Source of the DNA: Cycas panzhihuaensis
Lineage: Eukaryota > Cycadophyta
DNA length: 64,000 nucleotides
NCBI GenBank assembly: GCA_023213395.1
Contig: CM041465.1
Coordinates: 31,999,741-32,063,740, forward strand
Direction of reading: 5' to 3'
The notes under the pieces were generated by a model, which was given only the letters and a program-made list of their open reading frames with translations, was not told the origin of the DNA and made no database searches. Shown in pieces: positions 21,556 through 32,871 of the stretch (position 1 is the stretch's first letter; the number at the start of each line of letters is the position of its first letter). The translations under genes were made by a program, and so were the position numbers.

Positions 21556-22190
21556 AGGGGCAACCTCCCATCTAGGGTGGGGACATACACAATGGCATTC
21601 ACCCCACTGATCAGGGCCAGGGACATATGGGTAGCAGAGTCCCACAAGCATCAGACAAGGGTGGGATAGCTACAGGGAGAGTTGGATGGGACCCACAGAG
21701 AGAGGGATACCTTATGTGGTCGAGTCCAAGTGATGGAGGCTCAGGGTACTAGAGCAGGTGGAGACGTAGAGAGCCACATTAGAGTTGTCGTGTTGGAGGA
21801 GCGACTCTAAGGAGTAGAGGAGAGGCTCCAATGGTTAGAGGGAGAAAGGGATCATATCCAAAGGAGATATGATCAACTAGTGGACTAGGTGGCATCGAGG
21901 TTATCACAGAGTAGGACACATTCACACATGATGACAGTGACCTCGAGGAGGCCTCAAGATGAGGGAAGTGAGACCAGGAGCTGATAGTGGGGTTGAAGGA
22001 GCTAAGCAAGCATGTTGTCTCTTGGGGAGGGGTCACAGCGATCAGGAGATGACACTCCATGAGCACAAGAGTGCCAGAGAGAAGGGTAGGATCAATTTTG
22101 ATTGGGAAAGCACCAAACCTCCAAGGAGTCACGATATGTTACCACATGATTGTACTCCTCCCTGCAAGGATTCTGACTTCCCGTAGATGA
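21556..22190 (+). pseudogene. Antisense PMD gene, coiled-coil part
   Basis: Same frame as the PMD exon. It reads AFTPLIRARDIWVAESHKHQ, then a heptad-rich region with VVVLEERL, GVEERLQWLEGERDHIQ and RRYDQLVD, predicted by eye as a coiled coil. This suggests oligomerisation or partner binding. Stops are again at CAG/CAA/CGA-type positions. The frame stays readable to about 22,190. No known protein was recognised for this part. Confidence 0.55.
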
Positions 22191-22847
22191 TATACCATAC
22201 CACTTATATGGTATGATTTTTTATGTATATAGAGAGAGGCCATTGGCATCCCATTTGATGCATGCTGATAGTGTTATGATGGTGTATTTTGTTACTTATA
22301 TGCCTTGTATATATGTGTGTATGAGTGCATAGGTACACGGGGAGCTATAGATCATGACGGTTTTGGGTTGATTGTCATATGATTTATGTTGTAGGATTGT
22401 TTGGGTTATACACATACTTCCTTCCATGCAGGGACATACTCTTAGCGAGCACATATGATCATCAGGAGTACATACGATAGGCATATGTGGGGCTAAGAGA
22501 TGGGGAGCCATACACATCCATCATAGGAGGATAGCGGGATATGCAAAGAAAGTGCTAACGGGAATGGAAGTAACGATACTCGACCATGCCATCCTAGTTG
22601 GAGAGTTCTTCTAGGCTCAGGAGCAATAGGGACAACATACCCAATTAGGAGGGAAAGTTCCCTAGGGCGGGGGAGACAAAAGGTGCCATAGGAGGGATCT
22701 GAAAAGAATAGGAAGGCCACCTTAGGCTATTATTCTGTCTCTGATTAGGGGTTATGGGAATGCCCCTAGGGTGATAGTTTAGGCTTATTTCAGAGCACAA
22801 AAAGAAAGGAAAAAAAGTGTGCCTGACCTATGCAGGGATAGAGATAG
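22191..22847. other. Gap between antisense gene and integrase
   Basis: Convergent region: the PMD gene ends from the left and integrase from the right. No domain was recognised on either strand. The TATACCATACCACTTATATGGTA inverted repeat area at 22,190-22,215 could form a hairpin. Confidence 0.35.
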
Positions 22848-24110
22848 TCACACATAAAATTTCTTTAGGAACTTACCATTGACGGCTTTTTCGAATTCAA
22901 GACCCTTCAAGGTTGTGATCCTATAAGCACTATTATCGAGGCTCTTGAGAATGATGAAGGGGCTAATCCACTTTGGTCCGAATTTGGATAAGCGATCATA
23001 AAGATATTCCAACTTGAGTACATCGTCCCCAGGGTGCAAAGGGTGGGGGCGAAGGTGCTTGTCATATGTCTCTTGCGCCATAGCCTTAGAGGCGAGATTC
23101 ACTTGGTAAGCAATCAAGTGTCTCTCGTCTAAGGTCTCAAGGTCTAGGAGACAAGCCTAATAGAGAGATTCCTCATCAATAAGACCCCAAAGGAAAACTT
23201 GTAAGGAAGGGATCTTGACTTCCAATGGGAGAACCACCTCTGTTCCATACACTAGGGAGAACAAGGTCATTCCCGTACCTGTTCGAATAGATGTGCAATA
23301 TACCCAAAGAGTAGAAGGGAGTTGAAAATGCCAATCCTTTTCAGATTGGGCAATGGTTTTCTTCAGGATATTTATAAGGGTTTTATTAAATGATTTAACT
23401 TGGCCATTGGCCTGGGGGTAATAGGGAGAGGAGGTTTTGTGAGATATCTTAAATTTCTCATAAAGTTCTTCCATCTCCTTACTACAGAAAGGAGTTCTAT
23501 TATCCATAATCAGGATGTCAGGGATTCTGAATTGACAAATGATGTGCTGGTAGATGAAGGTGGCTATCGTCTTACCAGGGGTAGAGGACAAAGGGACCGC
23601 TTCAACCCATTTAGTAAAGTATTTCATCGCAGTTAAGATAAACTTATGCTGTGATGAAAAATATGGGGATATGGCCCCGATGAGGTCTAAACCCCATTGG
23701 GAGAAGGGCCATGGAGATATAATAGGGTGTAGGGCCTCAGAAGATAAATGGGCAATATTGGCATGCTCTTGGCACCGATGACATCGCAAGGCATAAGCGT
23801 GGGCATCCTTGAAGAGGGACGACCAATAATAGCCCATGCGAAGGATCCTTTGGGCCATAGATTGACCTCTAAAATGACCCTCGCAAATGCTGTTGTGGCA
23901 TTCATGAAGTATTTGGTCTGCTTTATCATAGTTGATGTAATGGAGAAGGATCCTATCAAAGGATCTCTTGTACAATACCTCACCCATGAGGAAATACTGC
24001 CTGGCAATAGCTCAAATATAGAACCTAACTTTATCACTCACTTTGGGATGATACTGCTGCTCAGTGAGGTATCACACAATGTCCCCATACCACTCACTAT
24101 CGATAAGTGG
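22848..24110 (-). pseudogene. G1 integrase
   Basis: Zinc-binding H-H-C-C: HNSICEGH then CHRCQEHAN. Core: WGLDLIGAISP (first Asp), LIMDNRTPF (second Asp), and PQANGQVKSFNKTL where the catalytic Glu (usually GQVE) is Lys, a G-to-A change. Spacing from the second Asp is the usual 35 residues. C-terminal part 22,848-23,117 has LHPGDDVLKL and the FGPKWISPFIIL block of gypsy integrases. A frame break lies near 23,140. Integrase would insert the cDNA; the Glu to Lys change alone would inactivate it. Confidence 0.92.
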
Positions 24111-24199
24111 ATGAGGGGAAGAATCTTGAATAGCCAAAATAGGCTCATTAAGCAAAGAATCATCAACGAGAGTGTCAAAAGGGTTTAGGATAGGGGTGT

Positions 24200-24761
24200 G
24201 GGCGAGTTGTTCAGCAGCCACCATCCCTTTCTTTGACTTCTTGTTAACCATTTGGGGGTCAAATTCCTCAAGGAGGATAACCCACTTGCCGGTCTTACCT
24301 GTTAGGTTGGATTGGGTTAGTAAGTATCTTAGGGGATCAGACTAGACGATCACCTGAGTAGTGTTTCTGAGCAAGTAGTGCCTAAACTTCTTGGTAGCAT
24401 GCACTAAGAAGAGGCACTCCTTCTCAGCATGAGAGTAATTAAGTTTGGAAGCCACGAGGGTATAACTACTAAAGTATATAGTTCTTTTGGTTCCTAAATC
24501 ATCTTCTTAGGCTAGTATGATGCCCAAGGATTCATCGGTAGCCAAAGTGTATAAGATGAAGGGCTTGTCGAAGAGAGGGAGTGCCAAAGTTAGGGTAGAA
24601 GTAAGAGGTCTCTTGAGCTCCTCGAAGGCTTGCTGGGCCTTCAAAGGCCAAACAAATGGGGCCCCTTTCTTCAACAGGTTGATAAGGGGTTTCACGTTTA
24701 TGGTAAAATTTGCTAAGAAATGCCTAAGAAATCTAAGCCTACCCAAGAATAACTTAATTTG
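24200..24761 (-). pseudogene. G1 RNase H (gypsy-type)
   Basis: Directly after RT: FVWPLKAQQAFEELK tether, then FILYTLATDESLGIILA (first Asp in A-T-D), SSYTLVASKLNYSHAEKECL (the Glu) and later the TGKTGKWVILLEEFD segment. It removes RNA from RNA-DNA hybrids during reverse transcription. A stop after GIILA and others break it. This is the standard copy of gypsy pol, distinct from the domain at 18,399-18,869. Confidence 0.88.
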
Positions 24762-25560
24762 TCATTGGGTTTTAGGAGGTAGCATGTCAAGGATGGCCTT
24801 GAATTTGTTGGGGTTGATTTGGATTCCTTGTTTTGAGACAAGGAAACCAAGGAGTTTGCCAGTCGTTATGACAAACATGTATTTGAGAGGGTTTAAACTT
24901 ATATGGTATTTACGACATCGTGTGAAGATGGCCTGTAAATCAGTAGGATGGTGGGCTTTAATACGTGAGAGACCCATCATATCATCTATGAAAACCTCGA
25001 GAGTGTTGTTAATGAGGTCATGGAAAATGAATTGCATCGCCCTTTAATAAGTGGCACCTACATTCTTTAGCCCAAAGGGCATCACGTTATAGGTGAAGGT
25101 GCCCCAAGGGGTAGTGAAGGCCGTCTTATGATGGTCTTTGGGAGAAATTTGTATTTGGTTATAGCTTGAGAAGCTATCCATTATGGACATGACTTCAAAA
25201 TTGACAGTTCAATCAATGATTTAATCGATGAAGAGGAGAGGGAAGTTATCCTTAAGATACACATTATTGAGTGTCATGAAAATCAACGCATATCCTGATT
25301 ATCTCGTTCTTTTTGGGAATGGGAACAATGTTGGAAATCCACTTGGGATAGTCGATATAAGTGATCAACCCTGCGTTTAGGAGTTTTTCCACTTCCATCT
25401 TCATAACAACTGAGAGTTTTGGGTGAAGAAGGTGTTGTTTTTGACGCACAGGGCAGGCACCCAGGATGGTGGTAAGGTTATGGGTAATGATAGAAGGGTC
25501 TATTCCCTTCATATCAGAGTAGTCCCACATGAAGACATCTTAGAATTCCTAGAATAGAAG
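24762..25560 (-). pseudogene. G1 reverse transcriptase
   Basis: Fingers: VVMKMEVEKLLNAGLI and SNIVPIPKKN, then IRICVDFHD. Palm: HHKTAFTTPWGTFTYNVMPF, then the catalytic VFIDDMMG (family Y/F-I-D-D) intact. Thumb: HISLNPLKYMFVITTGKLLG and FLVSKQGIQINPNKFKAI, a segment typical of the Tat branch. Stops occur at about 25,264, 25,215 and 25,045, mostly at Gln or Trp positions. Confidence 0.93.
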
Positions 25561-26433
25561 GGTGTATTCATTCATTTCATCAAGAGAGCATTCTGGTCCT
25601 ACCTTTATGACCTCACCTGGGGCAAGGACTATGTCCTTGGTTTCCCCTATGCACATGGCATTCCCTTCGTCAAAATGAAGAGGGGCTCATTCAATAGGAG
25701 GGGGTGGAATATGAGATGGATTTGGGTTAGCAAGAGATGACCCGATAGCTAAGAACTTCTAGTGACCAAGCTTATCATGACTAGGAGGAAAGTTGGGCAC
25801 GGAGCCTGCTAGGTACTCAAGTAAAGCCTTATTATCCTCAAAATAGTCCACCCCATGAATGACCGTGCCTCAAGAAGATAAAAAGTAAGGAGTAGGAGGA
25901 GTAGCAGGACCATAGCGGTTGACTCACCACTTGATATACTCAAGGGACTCCTCAGAAGAGTCAGAGGGAGTCCTGTTATGAGGAGTGGCAAGAGGTTCCC
26001 TTGCTTCATCACCTATGGAAGGCGATGAAATGAAAAGCAAAGTGACATGAGAGATCATATGATCGATATGAGAGATAACATGTGACCTAAGGAAAAAGCT
26101 AGTCTCTTCAATGGAAGGGGTTTCAGGTTAGGACATGAAATGAAGGAAGTGCCCCCTACTTATGCTTAGGAGGGATATGGAATGAGGAAGGTCCTCATCC
26201 TCGCCGTTAGACTCATAGTCACTCAGCACAGTGAGATACCCATAGCCCCCCACACCAATAGGGGCAAAGCATATAAGGTTGGAGGAAGAAGGGGAAGGAC
26301 CTTCTTCCAAAGTGGATGAATAAAGGTTATCAATGGAATAAGCAGAAGCATGGGAAGAAGGTCCCTCATCACCCTTTGCTTGATCGCAAACCTCTTAACA
26401 AGGTTAACGAAGTTGTTTGGTGTGAGGAGGCTC

Positions 26434-26910
26434 CTAGGAGACAACTCTCATTTGCCCCTCATAAATGAATTTAAGTTGTCCCCATCGAGATGAGCACACA
26501 GCTCCCATTTGTTTAAGCCATGGGCATCCCAATAAGAGGTTGTAGTCGACGTCCACATCGAGGACTATAATGTTAGTAAGGATAGTCTTGTCCTTAAGAG
26601 TAAGGGGGATAGATACCAATCCCAAGGATATCTTTTTGCTACCATCGTAGCCTTGACACCACTATGGAACCAGTTCAAGGGTTGAAATAACATATTTTTT
26701 CATAACGCATAAGGACATGGCATTAACGAAAGAATCATTATCTACAACAGTTCTTCGAAGAGTGCAGTCAAGTGTGTCAATAGTTGTGGTGAAGGGGTAG
26801 TGCCATTGGAGCTGCCTTTCACCAGTTGGGGGAAGATCCTTAGGATCGAAAGAGATGATAAGTTTATAACTTAGGGCAGTGCCCAAGGCATGAATGGACA
26901 TATCACCCAA
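26434..26910 (-). pseudogene. G1 protease
   Basis: VVDNDSFVNAMSLCVMKK holds the active-site region (usual D-N-G-S, here D-N-D-S), and after a stop YNLLLGCPWLKQMGAV is the flap-to-C-terminal block seen in Tat-like gypsy proteases (usual YN.LLGRPW). It would cut the Gag-Pol polyprotein. The Gly to Asp change at the active site is a G-to-A transition. Confidence 0.85.
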
Positions 26911-29700
26911 TCACAAGGTTTCCAAGAGAAGGATGTGTTATTTAGGGTAGCTTCTCAGGACATCCATCATGGACATCCCCATGGCCATGGTGTGAAGTTC
27001 ATTGACAATGGAGAAAGGCTTCCCCTTTATGGTAGGTTGGGGAAGAGCCCTTCAAAATTTGTAATGACCAGGGTGCATGGGAATAGTCTTGAGAAGCATG
27101 GGGACTTCTAGAGGAGGGACTTCTAGAAGAGGATTAAAATGAGGTATGGAGGAAGAGGCATCGTTTGCCTCTTTAGTTACTTGAGACTGAGTTAGGGCAT
27201 ATAATGACATGGTCTCGAGCATTTGAATGACTCTCTTTCCCTTGTTTTGGGATCGAGAGGGTGAAGGAGTGTGGTAATCGGGAGAACCAGAAGAAGACGA
27301 TGAGTTCATTATACCCTTCCCTTTAGTTTATAAAGGCTGAGGGTTTGGGGACCTTCCTCTATTTCAGTTACCCTTTTGTTGGTTATTGCGATCACATTCC
27401 CCATGTTTGGGGAAGGGATCCTTATGGACAGGCTAGTCTAGGTTGGCCATAGACTCTCATTTAGGAGAAGGATCATGCTGCAGGGTAGCTCTAGGGTGCT
27501 AGGCTTGTCATTGTGAATCTTCATGGAAATATTCCCCATGGATAGAATACCATTTCTTCTCTAGGGAGGACTCAAGCTTCCTTGTTTGAGAAGATTAGGT
27601 GTTACCACTCTTGGAGGGAGTGGCTTGAGAGGTTTAGTGAACTGGTCTATGCGAGGAGGGGGATGAAGGGTCTTAGAGTTTAAGCTCCTTCATGGTATGC
27701 TCAAATGAACATATAGCGGAAGTAAAGAGATCCAAGGTCTTCTTCGTTGGATGGGAAGAAGATCTAGTAGGCTATTGGACTTTAGTTTCACGGGGTGGTG
27801 AAGGTGCCTTAGGCTATTGTGAGGACTTAAGAGGCTTCTTGAGACCTACTTGGATCTTAATGGACTCAAGCGCTAAGCACTTGGCTATGGTAGAGTTAGA
27901 CACCATTCCCTCTATTTTAAGGACTTCAACGTGGACTTCTGGGTGAAGGGCATTAAGAAATAGGTCTCTCTTCAACTCTTCAAGTAACGTTGCCTTAGTG
28001 GAGTGAAGTAGGTCATGGAAGTGTCTCACAAAGTCACGATTCATCTCATCGTGACCTTGTTTAAGAGATAAGAGGGCTTACATTCCACTTTCAAAAGGAC
28101 GAGATACGTCAAAATAGTTGACAAATTTATCCACGAGTTGTTGGAATGAAAAGATAGAATGTGCTGGTAGGCGATAAAACCACTTAAGGGCATCACCTTG
28201 AAGAGAACGTGAGAAGAGTTTCATGAGTATGTAATCATAAGCCTAATAATCGATACATGCCATATAAAAACTATAGATATGCTTCGTTGGGTCTTGTGAT
28301 GAGGTCCCATCGAATTTAGAAACCTCAGGAGTGTGAGGTGGTAAGTTGGTTCTTAGCACCTCGATGGATAGAGGTGTCGATCTGTAGTCCATAAAGGGGC
28401 ATGCCCTTGATTGGACCATAGGATTAAAAGAAGATGGAAGAGGAGGTGGCCAAGGTTACCCAAATCCTCCTTGAGAAGTTTTGTTTGAAAGGGGATATTG
28501 ACCCCCTCCCGTTTGCTGAGAATGAGTTAATCCCTCATTCGAGGGAATTTACACCGGAGTGGGTGGGTACAAGAGACCCATCCCTCCTTGGGAAAATGCC
28601 CATTATTGGAAAGGAGCCTGGGAAAAGGTACCTTGGTAGGGGCCTTGCCCTCCTTGTAAAGGCGCTACATGAGGGGTGACATAAAAGGATGGAAAAGAGG
28701 GGTGTAAAATCGTGTTTTTCCCATATGGGCCGCCTGTGGGTGGAGCGACACCATAAGGATGCAAAGGGTCTACCCCATAAAGTAGAAGGGGATTTCCCTT
28801 ACTATGCCCCCATAGATGAGAAGTATAACCTAGAGGTACATAGAAGGAACAATCCCTAGGTTGAGACTGGGAATGTATGGGGTGGGCCCCACATGGTTAG
28901 AAGTAGGGACGCACATGGGTCCCTTAGATCTAACAGGGGGCAGATATACTATGGTTGGTGGAGGTGTAGTCGTTTGACTAAAGGGGGGCATGCCCATCCT
29001 AAGTTGAGAAGAGGACATGCGCTGGGTGGTGCCTAAAAAACATGGACCATGAGGAGAGGAAGATGAAGCGAAAGGCATGCTTATCGTAGGTAAGGTAGTT
29101 GAACGAGATGGACGAGGTAAGGCATATGTAGAGGAAGGAAGCGCAACGCTTTGAAAGATGCTCTCGAACCACTTAAGATGTGGTTGGAGGCAAGCGGCTT
29201 AGAAGCATTAGATAAGGGCTTTAATAACATTTGTAGGAGGGGTATCCACTTAATTATAAGAGGCAGAAGAGGCCTCATATGGGGCAGACCTCACAGGGCA
29301 ATCTTCATGAGAATCATTACTAGGGTGGTAGAACTCTAGAGGAGAGGAGGCCTCTACTTCATGAGTAGAGAGGTGGAAAACTTGCGGGTGTTCTGGGTCA
29401 CCCAGATAAAAGATAGGGTCCTCACCCTCCTAGGTGGGCCCTTGGAAAGACGTAGAAGGCTTATGTGATTCAGATGCGTAGGAATGACATGCCCAGTCCA
29501 AAGGGAAACCTTCCATGGTCGAATCAGAATCTGACGAAGGAAGGGGATGATAAGAGGGATCTTCCAACAAAGGAGGAAGGCCTCGTAAGTAACATGAGAA
29601 TTGTCACATACAAGTTCCACGTGAAGGTTAGAAGGAAGATAGAAAGGATAGTAAGACGCAAGCGTTTGGGGCTACCCAACTAAATGAAGAGAGGTACCAG
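26911..29700 (-). pseudogene. G1 gag
   Basis: The retrotransposon gag core is at about 27,814-28,390: SKFDGTSSQDPTKHIYSFYM, LQGDALKWFYRLPAHSIFSF, QQLVDKFVNYF and MNRDFVRHFHDL. Towards 26,911 there is a long linker without a clear knuckle; towards 29,700 a Pro/Ser-rich N-terminal part. Several in-frame stops and shifts. The exact start codon could not be fixed. Confidence 0.85.
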
Positions 29701-29752
29701 AAAGGAGGTAGCACCAATAGGAAAGGAGATAGGATTAATCCCTTACTGGTGA

Positions 29753-29770
29753 TCCCTAGTACGGTCACTA
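29753..29770 (-). other. G1 primer-binding site candidate
   Basis: One base after the 5' LTR, the minus strand reads TAGTGACCGTACTAGGGATC. A working site should begin TGG; this fits one with G-to-A decay. The primer tRNA was not assigned. It is clearly not the Met site used by the Copia elements. Confidence 0.45.
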
Positions 29771-29771
29771 G

Positions 29772-32700
29772 TGGAATTGCACCTTTGGGGGGTAACCATA
29801 CTTGGATAAGATCAAACCAAATAATAAAAGATTTCAAGGATAAGGATCTTATGGGGTAAGTGAGAGAATCACCCACAAAGGGGGTCTATGCATTAAAACA
29901 CAGGTTTGATACTCGCAAATGATGTACAAACTTCCTTTGAGGTAGCTTTGCCTTGATTGGGGGTGATAAGGAGATGAGGAATATCCTCGGTTTCTGAATA
30001 ACCTCAAAAAATAGGCCCTCCCACCCTTGGATGGCCGAAGGAGGGAGGAGAGGACAAGCCAAGGAATAGCTCCTCGTGTGAAAAGGGGATAGGAGAGGTA
30101 GTTCAAGGTAGGAAATAAGGGAGGTATGCACTCGTGAAAGATTGGGAAGGCAATCAGTCCTATAGGTGCGAAACTGATCAAAAGTTCACGTTAAGGTGGC
30201 CTAGTTATAATGAGTGAAACAACAACCAAAGGCAAAGGGAAATCTTGAAAGGGGAATGCCCTTAAGGCACTACACCAAATGTGGTCTTAGGACTGTGAGT
30301 CAATGATAGAAATGTTTTAAAGCTTTCACGTGTGGGTTATCATACAAGGTGTGTAATGATGAAGTTGTGTGTGCAATAATGTGTTCTTATAAGAAAGTTC
30401 TTTCAAACAAAGGAAAATAATAACATAAACAAAACCACTTGCTCACTCATGCATGCATATCCTCACTCTCATTAACTTTCAAATGTGAAAAGAAAAGAGT
30501 AAAATTAATAAGGTAACTATGTGTGATGCAGGATGTATGCAAAGAATGCAAGTTCAACAACCTATACAACAAGTAAGCATGTAATAAATATGACCCTTAT
30601 CCTATGCACTTTGTCAAATAAGAAAGCAAGCTAACTAAGAGCAAATGATATATACAAATTCCCTTTCTTTTCTTTCCATTTAAGTGATATTTGGGAGTGA
30701 AGGAAGGAAAGCGGAGGAAAGAGGGCTAAAGGAAGTAGGGGGCATACCTAGAGGCTAGGCGGTCGAAGGAGCGCTATCCCTTATCGTATTTACTTTCCTC
30801 ATGCTACTCCTAACCACAGATGGTGTGACAGAGTGGTGCTAGCAAAGGTGGGTAGGGGCTTCCTTACCTTCCCCAAATCAAAAGGAAAAAAATAGAAAAG
30901 AAAAAGAAAGAGTCGTAACAAAAAGGACTCAAAAGAACTGGCAATTGGAAAGGTAGGAACGTACCTAGATCATAATGTTTTTTTCTTCTCCATGTATAGC
31001 AAGGAGGGAACCTACAACCAAACAACATTTTCCTTTTTCCGCGGGGTAGCAAGAACACAAGGGATATATACACAATATATAGAATAATATAATGCGATCT
31101 ATCTAAGTCAAAAGAAACATTTGCAATACAAGATCAACTCTCAACTCCTTTTTATGCTAATTTGTAAATAATATAGAAAAGGGGCTAGGCAGAGAAAGGG
31201 GATGATTAGCCTCAGAATGGCTAACCCTCTAGATCTGCAGTACTCCACACTGTCCAAGTACTAAGGTGATGAAGAGAAAGACCTTGGGAAGTAAGCAACA
31301 AGTTATGGGCAGAGTTGTATTTATCATAAATATTGCAAAAGTCACAAAGAGAAACTTTTGTAACCTCAACAAAGCCTAACACCAAGAAGTGAGTGAGGTG
31401 TAATATGGGGTGAAATCCTAGTTTGTAGGGTCTGCAAAGTTAAGAGCAAGCGTAGAAATGGGCTGCATATGCTACTACTAATGATGACCTCCTTTCTAAT
31501 AGCTCTCTGGAAATCCAAGGGAAGCACAGAGAAGGAAGAGGTAGAGAGAGAAGGAGGATGCCCAGATTCCCTTGAGGAGGAGGCTCATTGGGTACAGAAC
31601 CCTGCCTTTACTCCTTTCACTCTTTGTGAAAGCCTCTTCCTTACTGGCTCCTTGGAGAAACTAAGAAAGAGCTGGAAGGAAATAGGAAGCAAGTGAGAAA
31701 GGGAGGGTTTGCCTCTGGTTATAATAGGAAAATTAGAGAGAAAAGTATTGAAAAGGTATAACGAATAACTTTTGTAATGTTTTAAAGAAAGGAGAAGCAA
31801 AATAAAGCTTAGAAGTACCTACTAGGGGAAGATCGAGGGTAGATCTACCTGAAGAATGAGAGAAAGAGGCCAACCTAATAGGGTTTACAGGTGAAATCCC
31901 AAAGGATCAGTAAACTAGGAGAACTTTGAAGTGAGGTGAAAGATCTGCACTTGCTAAAGTACTTGGGGCATGTCCTTCCCTTTGCTAGCCACAGGGCAGG
32001 CCTGCTACTATAGATCTAGAGCTACAGGTGGCTGCTGGCTAGCTGAGAAGTTGATATCACAGACTTACCTTGTTGCAGGGCATTTCTGAAGAGAGTGTTA
32101 TGAAAAACTTAAGTGAGAGAGATAAGAAGAGGTGAAATGAGTTTCTTTTTGGGTTTTCAAACCCAACCTTAGCTTGATTGAGTAATTAGGGTTCGGCTTG
32201 GGCTGGGAATACATCTCTACCATATGGCAATTTTGTAATAAATGCAGAATCATCCACGATAGATTTAAAAAAAAAAAATGACAATTACCCCACAGTAAAC
32301 TTTATGATACCATGAAGTTTGCAGCAATACCATGATATTTATCATGATGCAAGAGAAACATAAGCAAAAGGAAGTTTGGGAGCTTAGAAAAAAGGGGGTA
32401 CTTCAGGCCTAAGGGGCATGACACTCTATCTAGGTGGCAGGAGATAGTCATAGGACCTAAGAAACCTATGATAGGCAAAATATCAAAGGTGAGAAGCTCC
32501 TAAAAAGTTAACAAGTAAGTAAAAAAATGCCAACCATGCCTAGGCAAGGTGCTAAAGATCAATGTATGTTAATAGGTAATGTGATCAGGCTACGAGAGCC
32601 AATTTGTACTTGGGGACAATGCGAAGATGTGGAGGAGGGTTGTGGAGCGCCATGGGATGCATATCCCTAGGTCGTCATAGGTTGCAGTGGTGTAATGCAA

Positions 32701-32871
32701 TATGATCAAGTAGAGGATGCATAACGATCCCTCAATGAACCAAATAATCATGTAATGTAAATGAAATGCTTCAATGTGCCTCTAGTAGAACTGATGAAAG
32801 TAAGGGATAGAAGCGTACCTACACTTACTTGAGTCAACCCATCCACAGCTATTCCCGGTAGTTGGGAAATA
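29772..32871 (-). repeat. G1 5' LTR
   Basis: 3,100 bp, uninterrupted partner of the 3' LTR. Element-strand start TATTTCCCAACTA (TG changed to TA), end TGCAATTCCA. It contains the undisturbed C1 target near 30,174. No promoter was pinned down. Confidence 0.9.

Larger units (their letters stand above)
6390..32871 (-). mobile_element. G1: large Ty3/Gypsy element, Tat-like
   Basis: Minus-strand element of about 18.0 kb without the nested C1. LTRs lie at 29,772-32,871 (5') and 6,390-6,790 plus 15,263-17,959 (3'), 3,100 and about 3,093 bp long, starting TGTTTCCC (TATTTCCC in the 5' copy) and ending TTCCA on the minus strand. In order: gag, protease, RT, RNase H, integrase, then a 4.9-kb 3' region with an antisense PMD gene and a second RNase H. 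Size, long LTRs, two RNase H domains and the RT sequence fit the plant Tat group. The protease-RT-RNase H-integrase order proves Ty3/Gypsy. One LTR segment compared by eye differs at about 20 of 195 positions, and all genes carry stops. Confidence 0.9.

Noticed and set aside
30864-31073. Open frame in the G1 5' LTR, repeated at 15,958-16,167
   Set aside because: Its conservation between the two LTRs only reflects their common origin; Phe/Leu-rich from poly-purine DNA, no known domain.
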